Below are positions 19,901 through 30,224 of a DNA stretch of 64,000 nt, piece by piece; the stretch's first letter is position 1; each line of letters opens with the position of its first letter. The notes beneath the pieces were generated by a model. The model did no database searches and was not told the origin of the DNA. It saw only the letters and a program-made list of their open reading frames with translations. Location: NCBI RefSeq assembly GCF_900094705.1, contig NZ_FMAR01000001.1:620001-684000 (forward strand). The letters run 5' to 3'. Both the position numbers and the translations under genes were made by a program. Source of the stretch: Chitinophaga costaii (GTDB taxonomy: Bacteria > Bacteroidota > Bacteroidia > Chitinophagales > Chitinophagaceae).

Positions 19901-21204
19901 ACCGGATGTCCTTTCAGTACATTTTCCAGGATGTCCCACACCACAGCTTCTTTACGGTCTACCAGCTTCTTGGCCGATTTTACAGTTTTTACAATACCTC
20001 TTTCAATGAGCTTGCGGATAATGAACGGTTTGAACAGTTCCGCAGCCATATCTTTCGGCAGGCCGCACTCATGCAGTTTCAGCTCAGGGCCTACCACGAT
20101 AACGGAACGACCGGAGTAGTCTACACGTTTACCGAGCAGGTTCTGACGGAAACGGCCTTGTTTACCTTTCAGTACGTCAGAAAGTGATTTCAGCGCACGG
20201 CCTCCTTCGGCTTTCACCGCATTAGATTTGCGGGAGTTGTCGAACAGGGAATCCACGGCTTCCTGCAACATACGTTTTTCGTTACGCAGGATCACTTCCG
20301 GCGCCTTGATCTCAATCAGGCGTTTCAGGCGGTTATTACGGATAATTACGCGGCGATACAGATCGTTCAGATCGGACGATGCAAAACGGCCACCGTCCAG
20401 CGGAACGAGGGGACGCAACTCTGGCGGTACCACCGGGATATACTGCATCACCATCCATTCCGGACGGTTGTCCACGCGGCCATTGGCTTCGCGGAATGCT
20501 TCTACCACGCTCAGCCGTTTCAGCGCTTCCGCTTTACGTTGCTGGCTGGTTTCGGTAGCGGCCTGGTTACGCAATTGGTAAGACAAGCTATCCAGTTCAA
20601 TACGTGCCAGCATCATTTCCACCGCTTCCGCACCCATCTTGGCGATGAACTTGTTCGGATCTTCATCCGGCAGCAGTTGGTTATCTTTTGGCAGCGTATC
20701 TAAAATATCAAGATATTCTTCTTCAGTGAGCAGATCACCATAGTTCAAACCTTTTTCCTGCTTAGCGCCCGGCTGGATTACCACATAACGTTCGTAGTAA
20801 ACGATGGTCTCCAATTTCTTGGAAGACATACCCAGCAGGTAACCAATTTTATTAGGCAGGGATTTAAAGTACCAGATGTGCACCACAGGCACCACCAGGC
20901 GGATATGGCCCATTCTTTCGCGACGCACTTTCTTCTCGGTCACTTCCACACCACAACGGTCGCATACGATGCCTTTATAACGGATACGTTTGTACTTTCC
21001 GCAATAGCATTCGTAATCTTTCACCGGCCCGAATATCCTTTCGCAGAACAATCCATCACGCTCCGGCTTGTAAGTACGGTAGTTGATGGTTTCAGGCTTC
21101 AGCACCTCACCATAGGAGCGCTCCAGGATGGTATCCGGGGAGGCAAGGCTAATGGTAATGCTGCTAAAATTTGATTTGGGACGATTTTCTTTCTTAATGG
21201 CCAT
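16906..21204 (-). CDS. rpoC: DNA-directed RNA polymerase subunit beta'
   Basis: The largest subunit of RNA polymerase, 1432 residues. The N-terminal zinc-binding motif [20 protein letters not shown] is intact. The catalytic Mg-binding loop [12 protein letters not shown] is present. The C-terminal zinc site ([13 protein letters not shown]) and trigger-loop region ([13 protein letters not shown]) follow. It lies 110 bp downstream of rpoB in the standard order; the gap contains an imperfect inverted repeat at 21248-21295. Confidence 0.99.
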   Translation of the reverse strand: MAIKKENRPKSNFSSITISLASPDTILERSYGEVLKPETINYRTYKPERDGLFCERIFGPVKDYECYCGKYKRIRYKGIVCDRCGVEVTEKKVRRERMGHIRLVVPVVHIWYFKSLPNKIGYLLGMSSKKLETIVYYERYVVIQPGAKQEKGLNYGDLLTEEEYLDILDTLPKDNQLLPDEDPNKFIAKMGAEAVEMMLARIELDSLSYQLRNQAATETSQQRKAEALKRLSVVEAFREANGRVDNRPEWMVMQYIPVVPPELRPLVPLDGGRFASSDLNDLYRRVIIRNNRLKRLIEIKAPEVILRNEKRMLQEAVDSLFDNSRKSNAVKAEGGRALKSLSDVLKGKQGRFRQNLLGKRVDYSGRSVIVVGPELKLHECGLPKDMAAELFKPFIIRKLIERGIVKTVKSAKKLVDRKEAVVWDILENVLKGHPVMLNRAPTLHRLSIQAFQPKLVEGKAIQLHPLVCSAFNADFDGDQMAVHVPLSNAAVLEAQLLMLSSHNILNPQNGTPITLPSQDMVLGLYYITKGKKTIGNEIVRGEGKAFYSAEEVIIAYNEDRIDLHAHIRVKASVRKDDDTGLEIKLIETTVGRVIFNQHVPKEAGYVNALLTKKSLREIIGDIIKYTDIPKTAKFLDDIKQLGFRMAFRGGLSFNINDLIIPEVKQQMIDGAAGEVDEVWDNYNMGLITNNERYNQIIDIWSRVDTKVTETLIRELATDKQGFNSVYMMLDSGARGSKQQIKQLAGLRGLMAKPRKSGSTGSEIIENPILSNFKDGLNVLEYFISTHGARKGLADTALKTADAGYLTRRLVDVAQDVVITEEDCGTLRGIATTALKDNEEVVEPLYDRILGRTSLHDVFDPITEELLVSGGQQINEDIAHKIENSAIESVEIRSVLTCESRRGVCVRCYGKNLATGYTAQRGDAVGIIAAQSIGEPGTQLTLRTFHVGGVAGSTSVESIMPAKFDGTVQFDGLRTTTYENNDGEKVQVVIGRTGELRIMDVKNDRLLITNNIPYGSTLLVKDGQKVAKGDPICNWDPYNAVIVSEIAGSIRFDSIIEGITYREEADEQTGHREKVVIETKDKNKIPSVFVDGNKEVKSYNLPVGSHIVVPEGEAVKAGQVIVKIPRVLGKLRDITGGLPRVTELFEARNPSNPAIVSEIDGVVAFGNIKRGNREIIIESREQQVKKYLVPLSRHILVQDGDFVKAGTPLSDGSTTPADILSIKGPFAVQEYLVNEIQEVYRLQGVKINDKHIEVIVRQMMRKVSIEDPGDTKFLEGDTVDKFEFLEENDNIFDKKVVTEAGESAMLKPGQIVTLRQVREENSQLRRADKALVEYRDAEAATSSPLLQGITKASLGTHSWISAASFQETTKVLSSAAINGKIDDMLGLKENVITGHLIPAGTGLREFENMIVGSKEEYDILASSKEVFQFDEEE

Positions 21205-21247
21205 GTATGAGTTATTTAAAGAAAATTCAAGGAGAGTCTATAGCCGG

Positions 21248-21295
21248 CAAGCCACAAGCAGCAAGAACTTTCGTTTCCTTGCGGCTTGCAGCTTG
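21248..21295. repeat. Heptameric fold-back repeat between rpoB and rpoC
   Basis: On the plus strand CAAGCCA, CAAGCAG and CAAGAAC run head to tail at 21248-21268. On the minus strand the other arm reads CAAGCTG, CAAGCCG, CAAGGAA at 21295-21275. The arms form an imperfect hairpin of about 18 bp with a short loop. There is no T-run after it. It could be a processing or attenuation structure, or a dispersed repeat. Confidence 0.6.
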
Positions 21296-21314
21296 GGCTG
21301 ATGGCTTATTGCAA

Positions 21315-24300
21315 TTAATCGAACTTCAGATCCAGGCCCAATCCACGTAATTCGTGGATCAGTACGTTGAAGGATTCCGGTACGCCCGCTTTCGGAATGT
21401 TATCGCCTTTCACGATAGATTCGTATGCTTTGGCACGGCCAACGATATCATCAGATTTGATGGTCAGTAGTTCCTGCAGGATATTGGCTGCACCATAGGC
21501 TTCCAGGGCCCACACTTCCATTTCACCAAAACGCTGTCCACCAAACTGCGCCTTACCACCCAGCGGCTGCTGCGTAATGAGGGAGTAGGGCCCGATAGAA
21601 CGGGCGTGCATCTTGTCATCTACCATGTGGCTTAATTTAAGCATGTAGATAACACCCACGGTAGCTTTCTGGTGGAAACGTTCGCCGGTTTCACCATCGT
21701 AGAGGTAAGTATGGCCAAATTTAGGCAGCCCTGCCTGGTCTACGTAATCCGCAATCTCTTCGGTAGTAGCACCGTCGAAGATAGGGGTAGCAAATTTAAC
21801 ACCCAGTTTCAGACCAGCCCAGCCAAGTACGGTTTCGTAAATCTGGCCCAGGTTCATACGGGAAGGTACGCCCAGCGGGTTCAGTACGATGTCTACCGGA
21901 GTACCATCTTCCAGGAACGGCAAGTCTTCATCCCGCACAATCTTGGCTACGATACCCTTGTTACCATGGCGGCCCGCCATTTTATCACCCACTTTCAGCT
22001 TACGTTTGCTGGCCAGGTATACCTTAGCCAGTTTCAGTACGCCAGCTGGCAGTTCATCACCGATGGAGATATTAAATTTCTCCCGTTTGTAACGGCCCAG
22101 TTCTTCGTTGTACTTAATGTTATAATTGTGCAACAGAACATTAATCTGGTCGTTCACTACTTCGTCGGTGGTCCAGTTCAGCGGGTTTACGTTCTGGAAG
22201 TCAATATTGCCCAGATTCTTCTGAGAGAACTTAGAACCTTTGGAAATCAGTACTTCTCCATAAGTGTTGGTAATACCAGAGGATGTTTTTTCCTTCAGCA
22301 GCGTCAGCAACTTACTCATCAGCACTTCCAGCAAGTCTTCTTCATTCTTCTGGTGAATCTTTTCCAGCTTCTCAATCGCCGCTTTTTCACGGGTCTTGGA
22401 ATTCTTATCTTTTTTGGCGCGGGAGAACAATTTTTTGTCGATCACCACACCTTCTGTGCTAGGGGGGGCCTTCAAAGACGCATCCTTCGCATCAGAAGCC
22501 TTGTCGCCGAAAATAGCCCGGAGGAGCTTTTCTTCCGGAGAAGGGTCAGACTCACCACGGGGGGTGATCTTACCTATCAGGATGTCGCCTTCTTTAATGT
22601 GGGCGCCCACCCGGATGATACCGTTTTGATCAAGGTCTTTGGTGGCTTCTTCACTCACGTTCGGAATATCTGGCGTCAGTTCTTCTTCACCCAGTTTGGT
22701 ATCGCGTACTTCCAGTTCATACTCATCGATATGGATAGAGGTGAACAGATCTTCACGGGCTACCCTTTCGGAGATAACGATGGCATCCTCAAAGTTGTAA
22801 CCTTTCCATGGCATGAAAGCCACTTTCATGTTACGACCCAGGGCCAGTTCACCACCACGGGTGGCATATCCTTCGGTCAGGAAGTCACCTTCTACCAAAC
22901 GCTGGCCTTTCTTAACAGCAGGGCGCAGGTTGATACAGGTACTCTGATTGGTCTTAACGAATTTGGTCAGTTTGTAAATGATCAGATCATCTTCGAAGCT
23001 CACCAGCTTTTGCATTTCATCGCGTTCATAACGCACATGAATTTCATTAGCATCTACAAATTCAACCACACCCTTACCTTCTGAAGTGATCTGCAAACGG
23101 CTGTCGCGGGCTGCCTTACCTTCCAAACCAGTACCAACAATAGGCACCTGCGGGTTAATAAGCGGCACCGCCTGGCGCTGCATGTTTGATCCCATCAGCG
23201 CACGGTTGGCATCATCATGTTCCAGGAACGGAATCAGGGATGCACTTAACCCTACAATCTGGTTAGGCGCCACATCCATGTATTCTACGTCGTCTTTATC
23301 CAGGATCGGGAAGTCGCCGGTTTCACGCGATTTAATTTTATCGGAAATGAAATGACCTTTATCATCTAGTTCTGCATTGGCCTGTGCAATCTTCACGCTG
23401 TCTTCTTCTTCAGCGCTCAGGAATTTCACATGCTGCATGTCTACCTTACCATCCTTCACTTTGCGATAAGGCGTTTCGATGAAGCCCATCTCATTAATCT
23501 TGGCGTGTACGCACAAGGTAGAGATCAGCCCGATGTTCGGACCTTCCGGTGTTTCAATCGTACAAAGACGGCCATAGTGAGAATAGTGTACGTCACGCAC
23601 CTCAAAACCAGCGCGTTCGCGGCTCAGACCACCGGGGCCCAGCGCGGAAATACGACGCTTGTGCGTGATCTCAGACAACGGGTTGGTTTGATCCAAAAAC
23701 TGAGACAACTGCGAAGTACCGAAGAATGAGTTGATCACGGAGCTTAATGTTCTCGCATTGATCAGGTCTACAGGCGTAAATACTTCGTTGTCGCGCACAT
23801 TCATTCTTTCACGGATAGTACGGGCCATACGGGCCAGCCCTACACCAAATTGCGCATACAGTTGTTCACCCACAGTACGTACCCGGCGGTTAGACAAGTG
23901 ATCGATATCATCGATTTCTGCCTTACCGTTGGTCAGTTGTACCAGGTATTTGATGATGGAAATAATGTCGTCCTTCGTAAGCACCTTCATGTCCAAAGGA
24001 GTAGGCAGATTCAACTTGCGATTGATCTTGTAACGGCCTACATCCCCGAGGTCATAACGCTTATCGGAGAAGAACAGTTTATCGATAATACCACGGGCGG
24101 TTTCGTCATCCGGCGCATCGGCACCGCGCAGTTGGCGGTAGATGTGCTGAACGGCTTCCAGCTCGGAGTTAGAAGTATCTTTATTTAAGGTGTTGTAGAT
24201 GATGGAGTAATCACCGCTCACTTCTTCTTTCTGCACAAACACACTCTTAACATCCATGTCCAGCACGAGGTCAATATTAGTCTGATCCAGGATGCTATCG

Positions 24301-25124
24301 CGTTCCAGGATTACTTCATTACGCTCGATAGACACGACTTCACCGGTGTCTTCATCTACGAAATCTTCTACCCAGCTGCGGAGTACGCGGGCAGCCAGCT
24401 TTTTGCCGGTATATTTTTCGAGATTTTTACGATCGGCTTTCACCTCATCCGCCATGCCGAAAAGCTGGAGAATGTCTTTATCTGTTTCGTATCCAATGGA
24501 ACGCAACAGGGTGGTTACCGGGAATTTTTTCTTACGGTCGATGTAAGCATACATCACGTTGTTGATGTCGGTTGCAAACTCCATCCATGCGCCCTTAAAG
24601 GGGATTACTCTCGCAGAATAGATCTTCGTACCGTTGGGATGAACCGACTGTCCGAAGAACACACCTGGCGAACGATGCAACTGAGATACCACGACACGCT
24701 CAGCACCATTGATCACAAACGTACCACGGGGGGTCATGTAAGGAATATTTCCAAGGAATACATCCTGTACAATGGTCTGGAAGTCAACGTGCTCTTCATC
24801 ATTACAACTGAGACGCAGTTTCGCTTTCAGTGGTACTGAATACGTTAACCCACGCTCAATACACTCATCAATAGTATAACGCGGAGGATCTACAAAGTAG
24901 TCCAGGAACTCCAGGTTAAAGATATTGCGGGTATCCGTAATCGGGAAGTTCTCTTTGAATACTTTAAAAAGGCCTTCGTTATTTCGCTTATCAGGAGTGG
25001 TTTCTAATTGGAAGAAATCCTTGAAAGATTGGATTTGGATAGCCAACAGATCCGGTGTCTCAGTAATTTGTTTGATCTTTCCAAAATTTACTCTTTCGCT
25101 TGTTTGGGCTTTTTTTAGAGACAT
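21315..25124 (-). CDS. rpoB: DNA-directed RNA polymerase subunit beta
   Basis: The second large RNA polymerase subunit, 1269 residues. The rifampicin pocket reads [19 protein letters not shown] and [10 protein letters not shown]. Residues equivalent to E. coli Asp516, His526 and Ser531 are all wild type, so no classic rifampicin-resistance change is present. The C-terminus carries the conserved [20 protein letters not shown]. It lies 221 bp after rplL; that gap holds several palindromes. rpoC follows. Confidence 0.99.
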   Translation of the reverse strand: MSLKKAQTSERVNFGKIKQITETPDLLAIQIQSFKDFFQLETTPDKRNNEGLFKVFKENFPITDTRNIFNLEFLDYFVDPPRYTIDECIERGLTYSVPLKAKLRLSCNDEEHVDFQTIVQDVFLGNIPYMTPRGTFVINGAERVVVSQLHRSPGVFFGQSVHPNGTKIYSARVIPFKGAWMEFATDINNVMYAYIDRKKKFPVTTLLRSIGYETDKDILQLFGMADEVKADRKNLEKYTGKKLAARVLRSWVEDFVDEDTGEVVSIERNEVILERDSILDQTNIDLVLDMDVKSVFVQKEEVSGDYSIIYNTLNKDTSNSELEAVQHIYRQLRGADAPDDETARGIIDKLFFSDKRYDLGDVGRYKINRKLNLPTPLDMKVLTKDDIISIIKYLVQLTNGKAEIDDIDHLSNRRVRTVGEQLYAQFGVGLARMARTIRERMNVRDNEVFTPVDLINARTLSSVINSFFGTSQLSQFLDQTNPLSEITHKRRISALGPGGLSRERAGFEVRDVHYSHYGRLCTIETPEGPNIGLISTLCVHAKINEMGFIETPYRKVKDGKVDMQHVKFLSAEEEDSVKIAQANAELDDKGHFISDKIKSRETGDFPILDKDDVEYMDVAPNQIVGLSASLIPFLEHDDANRALMGSNMQRQAVPLINPQVPIVGTGLEGKAARDSRLQITSEGKGVVEFVDANEIHVRYERDEMQKLVSFEDDLIIYKLTKFVKTNQSTCINLRPAVKKGQRLVEGDFLTEGYATRGGELALGRNMKVAFMPWKGYNFEDAIVISERVAREDLFTSIHIDEYELEVRDTKLGEEELTPDIPNVSEEATKDLDQNGIIRVGAHIKEGDILIGKITPRGESDPSPEEKLLRAIFGDKASDAKDASLKAPPSTEGVVIDKKLFSRAKKDKNSKTREKAAIEKLEKIHQKNEEDLLEVLMSKLLTLLKEKTSSGITNTYGEVLISKGSKFSQKNLGNIDFQNVNPLNWTTDEVVNDQINVLLHNYNIKYNEELGRYKREKFNISIGDELPAGVLKLAKVYLASKRKLKVGDKMAGRHGNKGIVAKIVRDEDLPFLEDGTPVDIVLNPLGVPSRMNLGQIYETVLGWAGLKLGVKFATPIFDGATTEEIADYVDQAGLPKFGHTYLYDGETGERFHQKATVGVIYMLKLSHMVDDKMHARSIGPYSLITQQPLGGKAQFGGQRFGEMEVWALEAYGAANILQELLTIKSDDIVGRAKAYESIVKGDNIPKAGVPESFNVLIHELRGLGLDLKFD

Positions 25125-25221
25125 ATTCGAAGTTAGCTGTTATATGACAAGTATAATTAGGGGAAATTAAGCTTTCTTTGCCAAAATACCATCATAAAAG
25201 TTAATTCCCTAACCGGTGGCT

Positions 25222-25316
25222 CGTTTCACGGGCAATGAAACGTTTCCCTGAAGCCTCCGAAAAAGGTACCTTCCCAATTGGGTTAAGGCCAAAAGCACCG
25301 AAGCGCTTTTGACCTT
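25222..25316 (-). promoter_or_regulatory. Chain of palindromes in the rplL-rpoB spacer
   Basis: Four inverted repeats follow one another: CGTTTCA/TGAAACG (25222-25228, 25236-25242), AAGGTACCTT (25263-25272), CCCAATTGGG (25273-25282), and a 12-bp hairpin (25285-25296 with 25305-25316). On the minus strand the last hairpin has a CUUCGG loop and one G-U pair. No T-run follows. The position matches where other bacteria attenuate or process the transcript between L7/L12 and beta, so a similar role here is plausible. Confidence 0.55.
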
Positions 25317-25345
25317 ATAAAGAGGTATTATAATTATGCAAAGAA

Positions 25346-25714
25346 TTACTGAATTTCTACATCAGCACCAGCGTCTGCCAGCTTAGCTTTCAGGTCTTCT
25401 GCTTCCGCTTTGCTTACACCTTCTTTAATAGGTTTCGGCGCACCGTCTACCAATTCCTTGGCTTCTTTCAGACCCAAACCGGTCAGGTCTTTTACTACCT
25501 TTACCACGTTCAGTTTGCTGGCACCTGCGGCTTTCAGAATTACGTTGAAAGAAGTTTTTTCTTCCACGGCTGCTTCTGCACCAGGACCTGCTACTACTAC
25601 TGCTGCAGCAGCTGGTTCAATGCCGTATTCGCTTTTCAGCACGTCTGCGAGTTCCTGAACTTCTTTAACGGTAAGACCTACTAATTGTTCGGCCAATGCT
25701 TTAACGTCTGCCAT
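25346..25714 (-). CDS. rplL: 50S ribosomal protein L7/L12
   Basis: Stalk protein that recruits translation GTPases, 122 residues. The N-terminal dimerisation helices ([20 protein letters not shown]), an Ala/Val-rich hinge (about 35-52) and the C-terminal domain with [19 protein letters not shown] are all present. It lies 110 bp downstream of rplJ. The two proteins are made in unequal amounts in all bacteria, four to six L12 per L10. Confidence 0.98.
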   Translation of the reverse strand: MADVKALAEQLVGLTVKEVQELADVLKSEYGIEPAAAAVVVAGPGAEAAVEEKTSFNVILKAAGASKLNVVKVVKDLTGLGLKEAKELVDGAPKPIKEGVSKAEAEDLKAKLADAGADVEIQ

Positions 25715-25824
25715 TGTTATGATAATTTAAAGTTGTTGTTGAATTTGATTTGTTTACTAAAATTATAGTGAAGCTTGGAAGCCTTTGTTAATGAGGCCCG
25801 GCATATACCGGAACCACGAAGTCC

Positions 25825-26355
25825 TTACTCTGCAGCAGGAGCTTCTGCTACGGCGCCTTCTTTCTTGCCTTTTTCCAGCAAAGCAGCAATTACGCGTTTT
25901 GCAGGAGATTGCAACAGACCCAGTACGTCGCCAATAAGCTCGTTCTTAGTCTTAATGGCTACCAGGGCCGCCAGTTGGTTGTCGCCAAAGTATACTTCCT
26001 CGCCCACGAAAGCAGCCTTCAAAACAGGCTTGGTTTCTTTCGGGCCTGAAGCCTTACGGAAAGAAGAGATGATCACCGCTGGCTCTTTCGGACTGTCGGA
26101 GAACATCAGGGCAGTTACACCGTGCAGGGCTTCATAGATACCACTGTACTTTTCGCTGTCCAAAGACTCCAGGGCCTTACGGATCAGGGTGTTCTTGGCC
26201 ACTTTCAATTCTACCTGCTTGTCGAAGCACACACGACGCAGATCATTCACCTGAGATACGGTCAGGGATTCTGTGTTGGTGATGTAGAAGTTGCTATATT
26301 GAGAGAACTTGCTTTTCAGCAGTTCGATCACTTCGTTTTTTTGTTCTTGATTCAT
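25825..26355 (-). CDS. rplJ: 50S ribosomal protein L10
   Basis: Base of the ribosomal stalk, binding 23S rRNA and L12 dimers, 176 residues. The conserved N-terminal domain shows VNDLRRVCFDKQVELKVAKNTL, and the C-terminus is a short charged and Ala-rich helix. Only 49 bp separate it from rplA, so a full-size L10-leader regulatory RNA directly in front of it seems unlikely. Confidence 0.98.
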   Translation of the reverse strand: MNQEQKNEVIELLKSKFSQYSNFYITNTESLTVSQVNDLRRVCFDKQVELKVAKNTLIRKALESLDSEKYSGIYEALHGVTALMFSDSPKEPAVIISSFRKASGPKETKPVLKAAFVGEEVYFGDNQLAALVAIKTKNELIGDVLGLLQSPAKRVIAALLEKGKKEGAVAEAPAAE

Positions 26356-26404
26356 GACTTTGATTTTGTAATTAAACGGTTTAATGCCTGCACTAAACTG
26401 TCAA

Positions 26405-27094
26405 TTAGTTTTGAACGGATTTAGTGTCAATTACAATACCCGGACTCATGGTGCTCGCCATGGACAAGCCTTTCAGGTAAGTACCTTTTGCAGTGGAGGG
26501 TTTCAGACGCACAATGGCGTTGATCAGTTCCTGAGAATTTTCTTCAATCTTCTCGGGAGCGAAAGAAATACGGCCAATAGATGCGTGGATGATACCAGCC
26601 TTATCTACCTTGAACGTAATCTTACCGCCTTTCACTTCATTTACCGCAGCCGCCACATCATTAGTAACAGTACCTGTTTTAGGGTTCGGCATCAGGTTAC
26701 GCGGGCCGAGGATTTTACCCAACTTACCAATTTTAGGCATTACAGACGGTGTAGCCACGATAACGTCTACATCGGTCCAGCCACCTTCAATCTTGGTAAT
26801 GAATTCATCCAGTCCTACGAAATCGGCACCAGCACTCTTTGCTGCTTCCTCTTTATCAGGAGTGCAAAGCACTAACACTTTCTTCGTTTTACCAGTTCCG
26901 TGTGGAAGCGTAACAGAGCCACGGATAGCCTGGTCGGCTTTCTTAGGATCTACGCCTAAGCGGATATGCAGATCGACAGAACTGTCGAATTTAGTGCAAT
27001 TAAGGTCTTTTACAAGTCCTGCAGCTTCTTTCAGGGAGTAGATCTTATTCTTCTCAACCTTGGTATCTGCTACTTTTCTTTTTTTCGTTGCCAT
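26405..27094 (-). CDS. rplA: 50S ribosomal protein L1
   Basis: L1 stalk protein involved in release of E-site tRNA, 229 residues, normal length. Signature stretches are [16 protein letters not shown] [36 protein letters not shown] [19 protein letters not shown] and [13 protein letters not shown]. In many bacteria L1 represses its own operon; I did not find a clear L1 site here. It is 44 bp downstream of rplK. Confidence 0.98.
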   Translation of the reverse strand: MATKKRKVADTKVEKNKIYSLKEAAGLVKDLNCTKFDSSVDLHIRLGVDPKKADQAIRGSVTLPHGTGKTKKVLVLCTPDKEEAAKSAGADFVGLDEFITKIEGGWTDVDVIVATPSVMPKIGKLGKILGPRNLMPNPKTGTVTNDVAAAVNEVKGGKITFKVDKAGIIHASIGRISFAPEKIEENSQELINAIVRLKPSTAKGTYLKGLSMASTMSPGIVIDTKSVQN

Positions 27095-27138
27095 TTCTTA
27101 GCGTTTTGAGTAGTTTACCTGTTGCCAGGGGTTGCAAA

Positions 27139-27582
27139 TTAGTTTTCCCAAGGAGCTTTACCGTCCACAGTAACACCCATAGAACGGGCAGTACCAGCCA
27201 CCATTCTCATGGCGCTTTCCAGGGTGAAGCAGTTCAGGTCGGGCATCTTGTCTTTGGCAATAGCCTCTACCTGTGCCCAGGTTACCTTACCTACTTTATT
27301 ACGGTTAGGTTCTTTGGAACCACCTTGCAACTTAGCAGCTTCAAATAGCTGAATAGCGGCGGGGGGAGTTTTGATAACGAAGTCGAAAGACTTGTCGGTG
27401 TAAACGGTCAGTACCACGGGCAGTACTTTACCGATTTTATCCTGGGTTCTTGCATTAAATTGTTTGCAGAACTCCATGATATTTACGCCTTTGGAACCCA
27501 GTGCGGGACCAATTGGAGGTGCAGGGTTGGCCTGGCCACCTTTCACCTGCAATTTTACGTACGTTGCAATTTCTTTTGCCAT
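27139..27582 (-). CDS. rplK: 50S ribosomal protein L11
   Basis: Part of the GTPase-associated centre, 147 residues from the ATG at 27582. An in-frame ATG at 27636 would add 18 unrelated residues, so I reject it. The start [29 protein letters not shown] is typical; the C-terminal rRNA-binding domain ends [16 protein letters not shown]. It is the first gene of the rplKAJL-rpoBC unit, behind the promoter at 27670-27701. Confidence 0.98.
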   Translation of the reverse strand: MAKEIATYVKLQVKGGQANPAPPIGPALGSKGVNIMEFCKQFNARTQDKIGKVLPVVLTVYTDKSFDFVIKTPPAAIQLFEAAKLQGGSKEPNRNKVGKVTWAQVEAIAKDKMPDLNCFTLESAMRMVAGTARSMGVTVDGKAPWEN

Positions 27583-27669
27583 GATGAAGTATATAGTTTG
27601 GTTAAAACGTCCGCCACGTCTGTGGCAAACTCCCAAAGTCAGGTGGAAAATTACCTTTTAAAGGGGATG

Positions 27670-27701
27670 CAAAGGTAAAGAATAATATTTCTCTAAACAA
27701 A
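27670..27701 (-). promoter_or_regulatory. Promoter of the rplK operon
   Basis: On the minus strand TTTG (27698-27701), 20 nt, then TACCTTTG (27670-27677) match the Bacteroidota -33/-7 consensus. It gives a leader of about 80 nt before rplK. Confidence 0.8.
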
Positions 27702-27827
27702 AAAATCGAAATCGGGAAACCAAGTTTGCTAACTTACACTCCCCTATTGAGGAAATTTTACAAATTCAAGACAAACCAAACTGCTTTCCTATACCTGGAG
27801 AATGCCGCCTTTTCCTTTAAATAATAA

Positions 27828-27851
27828 GGTCTGCACCTATCGGTACAGACC
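27828..27851 (-). terminator. Hairpin terminator after nusG
   Basis: GGTCTG-C-ACC pairs with GGT-A-CAGACC around a 4-nt loop (27828-27851); the C/A mismatch becomes a G-U pair on the minus strand. The following minus-strand sequence is TTATTATTT. It separates secE-nusG from the rplK unit. Confidence 0.65.
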
Positions 27852-27874
27852 CTCTAAATATATGTAAGTAATCC

Positions 27875-28459
27875 TTAGCTTAGTTTTTCTACCTGCATAA
27901 AGTTCAGCTCTACCGGCGTAGCACGACCAAAGATCTTCACCGTTACTTTCAGCTTCTTCTTGTCCTCTATCACTTCTTCTATCACCCCGTTAAAATCATT
28001 GAAAGGTCCGTCAATGATCTTAATAGTTTCACCAACAATAAACGGTTCGCTCATAGTCATGCCCTGATCGGAAAGTTCGTCTACCTTGCCCAGCATCTTA
28101 TTCACTTCTGATTTGCGCAGCGCAATAGGCTTTTCCTTACCCAGAAAATGAATAACACCAGATACCGTACGGATGGCCTGTATTACCTCATCGGTCATTT
28201 TGCCATCTATCGCTTCAATCATCACATAACCCGGATAAAAGTTTTTCTCGCGCATTACCTTTTTACCGGCCTGCACTTTGTAAACTTTCTCTACCGGCAG
28301 AAAGATCTGTGTGATCACATTTCCCCAATCACTACGACGCACTTCTATATCCAGGTATTCCTTTACTTTCTTTTCCTTACCACTTACTACGCGCAGTACA
28401 TACCATTTGGTTTCAGGGGAGGGTGCGTTATTAACTACTTCTGTAATTTCTTCAGTCAT
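27875..28459 (-). CDS. nusG: Transcription termination/antitermination factor NusG
   Basis: Elongation factor that binds RNA polymerase and couples it to the ribosome or Rho, 194 residues. The NGN domain starts near [19 protein letters not shown], contains [11 protein letters not shown], and ends before the C-terminal KOW domain ([23 protein letters not shown]). It is 11 bp downstream of secE. Confidence 0.98.
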   Translation of the reverse strand: MTEEITEVVNNAPSPETKWYVLRVVSGKEKKVKEYLDIEVRRSDWGNVITQIFLPVEKVYKVQAGKKVMREKNFYPGYVMIEAIDGKMTDEVIQAIRTVSGVIHFLGKEKPIALRKSEVNKMLGKVDELSDQGMTMSEPFIVGETIKIIDGPFNDFNGVIEEVIEDKKKLKVTVKIFGRATPVELNFMQVEKLS

Positions 28460-28470
28460 TGTTGCAATGC

Positions 28471-28668
28471 TTATTTGGCAAACAAAGAATAATATTGGTT
28501 CAATACCAGGCTAGACACCTGATCCATACCCCATACCAGCAAAGTGATAACGATGGTGGCAGACAGCACTACAACGGTAGAAGACTGCAATTCACTCCAC
28601 GTAGGCCAGGATACTTTATGTACCAGCTCGTGGTAGGATTCGCGGAAATAGTTTCTAACCTTATTCAT
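28471..28668 (-). CDS. secE: Preprotein translocase subunit SecE
   Basis: Small essential subunit of the SecYEG channel, 65 residues. It begins with an amphipathic helix (NYFRESYHELVHKVSWPTWSEL), followed by one transmembrane helix (STVVVLSATIVITLLVWGM). This is the compact form usual outside Enterobacteria. Its own promoter lies at 28722-28752, and nusG follows after 11 bp. Confidence 0.97.
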   Translation of the reverse strand: MNKVRNYFRESYHELVHKVSWPTWSELQSSTVVVLSATIVITLLVWGMDQVSSLVLNQYYSLFAK

Positions 28669-28721
28669 GAGTAGGAAATTATTAGTAAAGGTGATGGTGT
28701 ATTGTAAAATGGTAAGTTAGG

Positions 28722-28752
28722 CAGATTTAAGATTTTTACCAATAAATTCAAA
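28722..28752 (-). promoter_or_regulatory. Promoter of secE-nusG
   Basis: On the minus strand TTTG (28749-28752), 19 nt, then TAAATCTG (28722-28729). The -7 element matches TAnnTTTG in all but one of the fixed positions. It lies just after the tRNA-Trp terminator, which is where a new promoter is needed. Confidence 0.7.
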
Positions 28753-28760
28753 TGCTACCT

Positions 28761-28809
28761 AAAAAAAGGCAAGCGTAAACATTAATCTTCCGATTAATTA
28801 TTAACGCTT
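28761..28809 (-). terminator. Terminator after tRNA-Trp
   Basis: AAGCGT (28771-28776) pairs with ACGCTT (28804-28809), with an inner ATTAAT stem around CTTCCG. The minus strand continues GCC then seven T (A-run 28761-28767). It ends the tRNA-tuf-tRNA-Trp transcript. Confidence 0.75.
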
Positions 28810-28835
28810 CACCATTAACTTTTTAACCAATTATG

Positions 28836-28906
28836 CACGGGCAGTAGGATTCGAACCCACATCAAAGGTTTTGGAGACCTCTATTCTACCATTGAACTAT
28901 GCCCGT
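28836..28906 (-). tRNA. tRNA-Trp (anticodon CCA)
   Basis: The acceptor ACGGGCA/TGCCCGT is fully paired and the anticodon stem AGGT/ACCT carries loop CTCCAAA with anticodon CCA. The T-loop is TTCGAAT and the discriminator is G (28836). CCA is not encoded. It lies 57 bp after tuf, the usual place in Bacteroidota. Confidence 0.95.
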
Positions 28907-28911
28907 GTATA

Positions 28912-28943
28912 AAGCCATTGGCAACTTACGCTGCCAATGGCTT
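28912..28943 (-). promoter_or_regulatory. Perfect 12-bp hairpin between tuf and tRNA-Trp
   Basis: AAGCCATTGGCA (28912-28923) and TGCCAATGGCTT (28932-28943) form a 12-bp stem with an 8-nt loop. The minus strand continues TATACACGG rather than a T-run, and the tRNA starts 6 nt later. It may mark the tuf 3' end and the tRNA 5' processing site. Confidence 0.6.
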
Positions 28944-28963
28944 ATGTTGTGATTTGAAAAGGC

Positions 28964-30151
28964 TTATTTCAGGATCTCAGTCACCTGACCGGCACCTACG
29001 GTACGGCCACCTTCACGGATAGCGAATTTCAGACCTTTGTCCATAGCGATAGGCTGGATCAATTTAACGGTCAGAGAAACGTTATCACCAGGCATTACCA
29101 TTTCAACACCTGCTGGCAGTTCTACCTCACCAGTTACGTCCGTAGTACGGAAATAGAACTGGGGACGGTACTTGTTGAAGAATGGAGTGTGACGGCCACC
29201 TTCTTCTTTGCTCAGTACATATACTTCGCATTTGAATTCGGTGTGCGGAGTGATGGAACCTGGCTGGCAGATTACCATACCACGACGGATCTGGGTTTTT
29301 TCAATACCGCGGAGCAACAGACCGGCGTTGTCACCAGCTTCACCTTCGTCGAGCAGTTTCTTAAACATTTCAACACCAGTACAAGTGGATTTCAGCGGTT
29401 CGGGCAGCAAACCAACGATTTCAACGTTTTCACCTACTTTAATACGACCGCGTTCAATACGACCGGTAGCAACAGTACCACGACCGGTGATAGAGAATAC
29501 GTCTTCTACAGACATCAGGAATGGCTGATCAACTGGACGGGGAGGCAAAGGAATGTAAGAATCTACCGCATCCATCAACTGATCGATCGCAGCAACCCAT
29601 TTTGCATCGCCAGCGAGTGCGCCGGTAGCAGAGCCCTGGATTACAGGAACGTTATCACCATCGAAACCGTTAGAAGACAACAGGTCGCGGATCTCAATTT
29701 CTACGAGTTCCAGCAGTTCTGGATCGTCTACCAGGTCTACTTTGTTCATAAATACTACGATCTGAGGTACACCTACCTGACGGGCCAGCAGGATGTGCTC
29801 GCGAGTCTGGGGCATTGGACCATCCGTAGCAGCAACTACCAGAATAGCACCGTCCATCTGGGCGGCACCGGTGATCATGTTTTTAACATAGTCAGCGTGA
29901 CCTGGGCAGTCTACGTGTGCGTAGTGACGGCTTGCAGTCTGGTATTCTACGTGTGCTGTATTGATGGTAATACCTCTTTCTTTTTCTTCAGGAGCGGCGT
30001 CGATCTCATCGTATCCTTTCTTCTCTGCCAGGCCTTTATTGGCCAAAATGTTGGTAATGGCAGCGGTCAAGGTAGTTTTACCGTGATCCACGTGGCCGAT
30101 GGTACCAATGTTTACGTGGGGTTTATCCCGCTTGAAGGTTTCTTTTGCCAT
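28964..30151 (-). CDS. tuf: Elongation factor Tu
   Basis: GTPase that delivers aminoacyl-tRNA to the ribosome, 395 residues. G1 [11 protein letters not shown]3 [11 protein letters not shown] and G4 NKVDLVDD are intact, and the C-terminus ends [14 protein letters not shown]. It lies downstream of four tRNA genes and a tRNA-like element on the same strand, as in the E. coli thrU-tyrU-glyT-thrT-tufB operon. Confidence 0.99.
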   Translation of the reverse strand: MAKETFKRDKPHVNIGTIGHVDHGKTTLTAAITNILANKGLAEKKGYDEIDAAPEEKERGITINTAHVEYQTASRHYAHVDCPGHADYVKNMITGAAQMDGAILVVAATDGPMPQTREHILLARQVGVPQIVVFMNKVDLVDDPELLELVEIEIRDLLSSNGFDGDNVPVIQGSATGALAGDAKWVAAIDQLMDAVDSYIPLPPRPVDQPFLMSVEDVFSITGRGTVATGRIERGRIKVGENVEIVGLLPEPLKSTCTGVEMFKKLLDEGEAGDNAGLLLRGIEKTQIRRGMVICQPGSITPHTEFKCEVYVLSKEEGGRHTPFFNKYRPQFYFRTTDVTGEVELPAGVEMVMPGDNVSLTVKLIQPIAMDKGLKFAIREGGRTVGAGQVTEILK

Positions 30152-30224
30152 TGTATTTTCTTTTTAGAAGGTTTGTAAAGATTGTATTGATAGTTGTTTT
30201 AAAAAAACGGCATTTACAAACTAG

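Noticed and set aside
21672..23084. A 470-codon open frame antisense to rpoB
   Set aside because: Shadow of a conserved gene; rich in Phe, Gln and His as expected of antisense reading.
26356..26404. L10-leader autoregulatory RNA before rplJ
   Set aside because: Only 49 bp separate rplA and rplJ and no matching structure was seen.
29189..30178. A 329-codon open frame antisense to tuf
   Set aside because: Shadow of the strongly biased tuf coding sequence; it also runs past the tuf start without signals.
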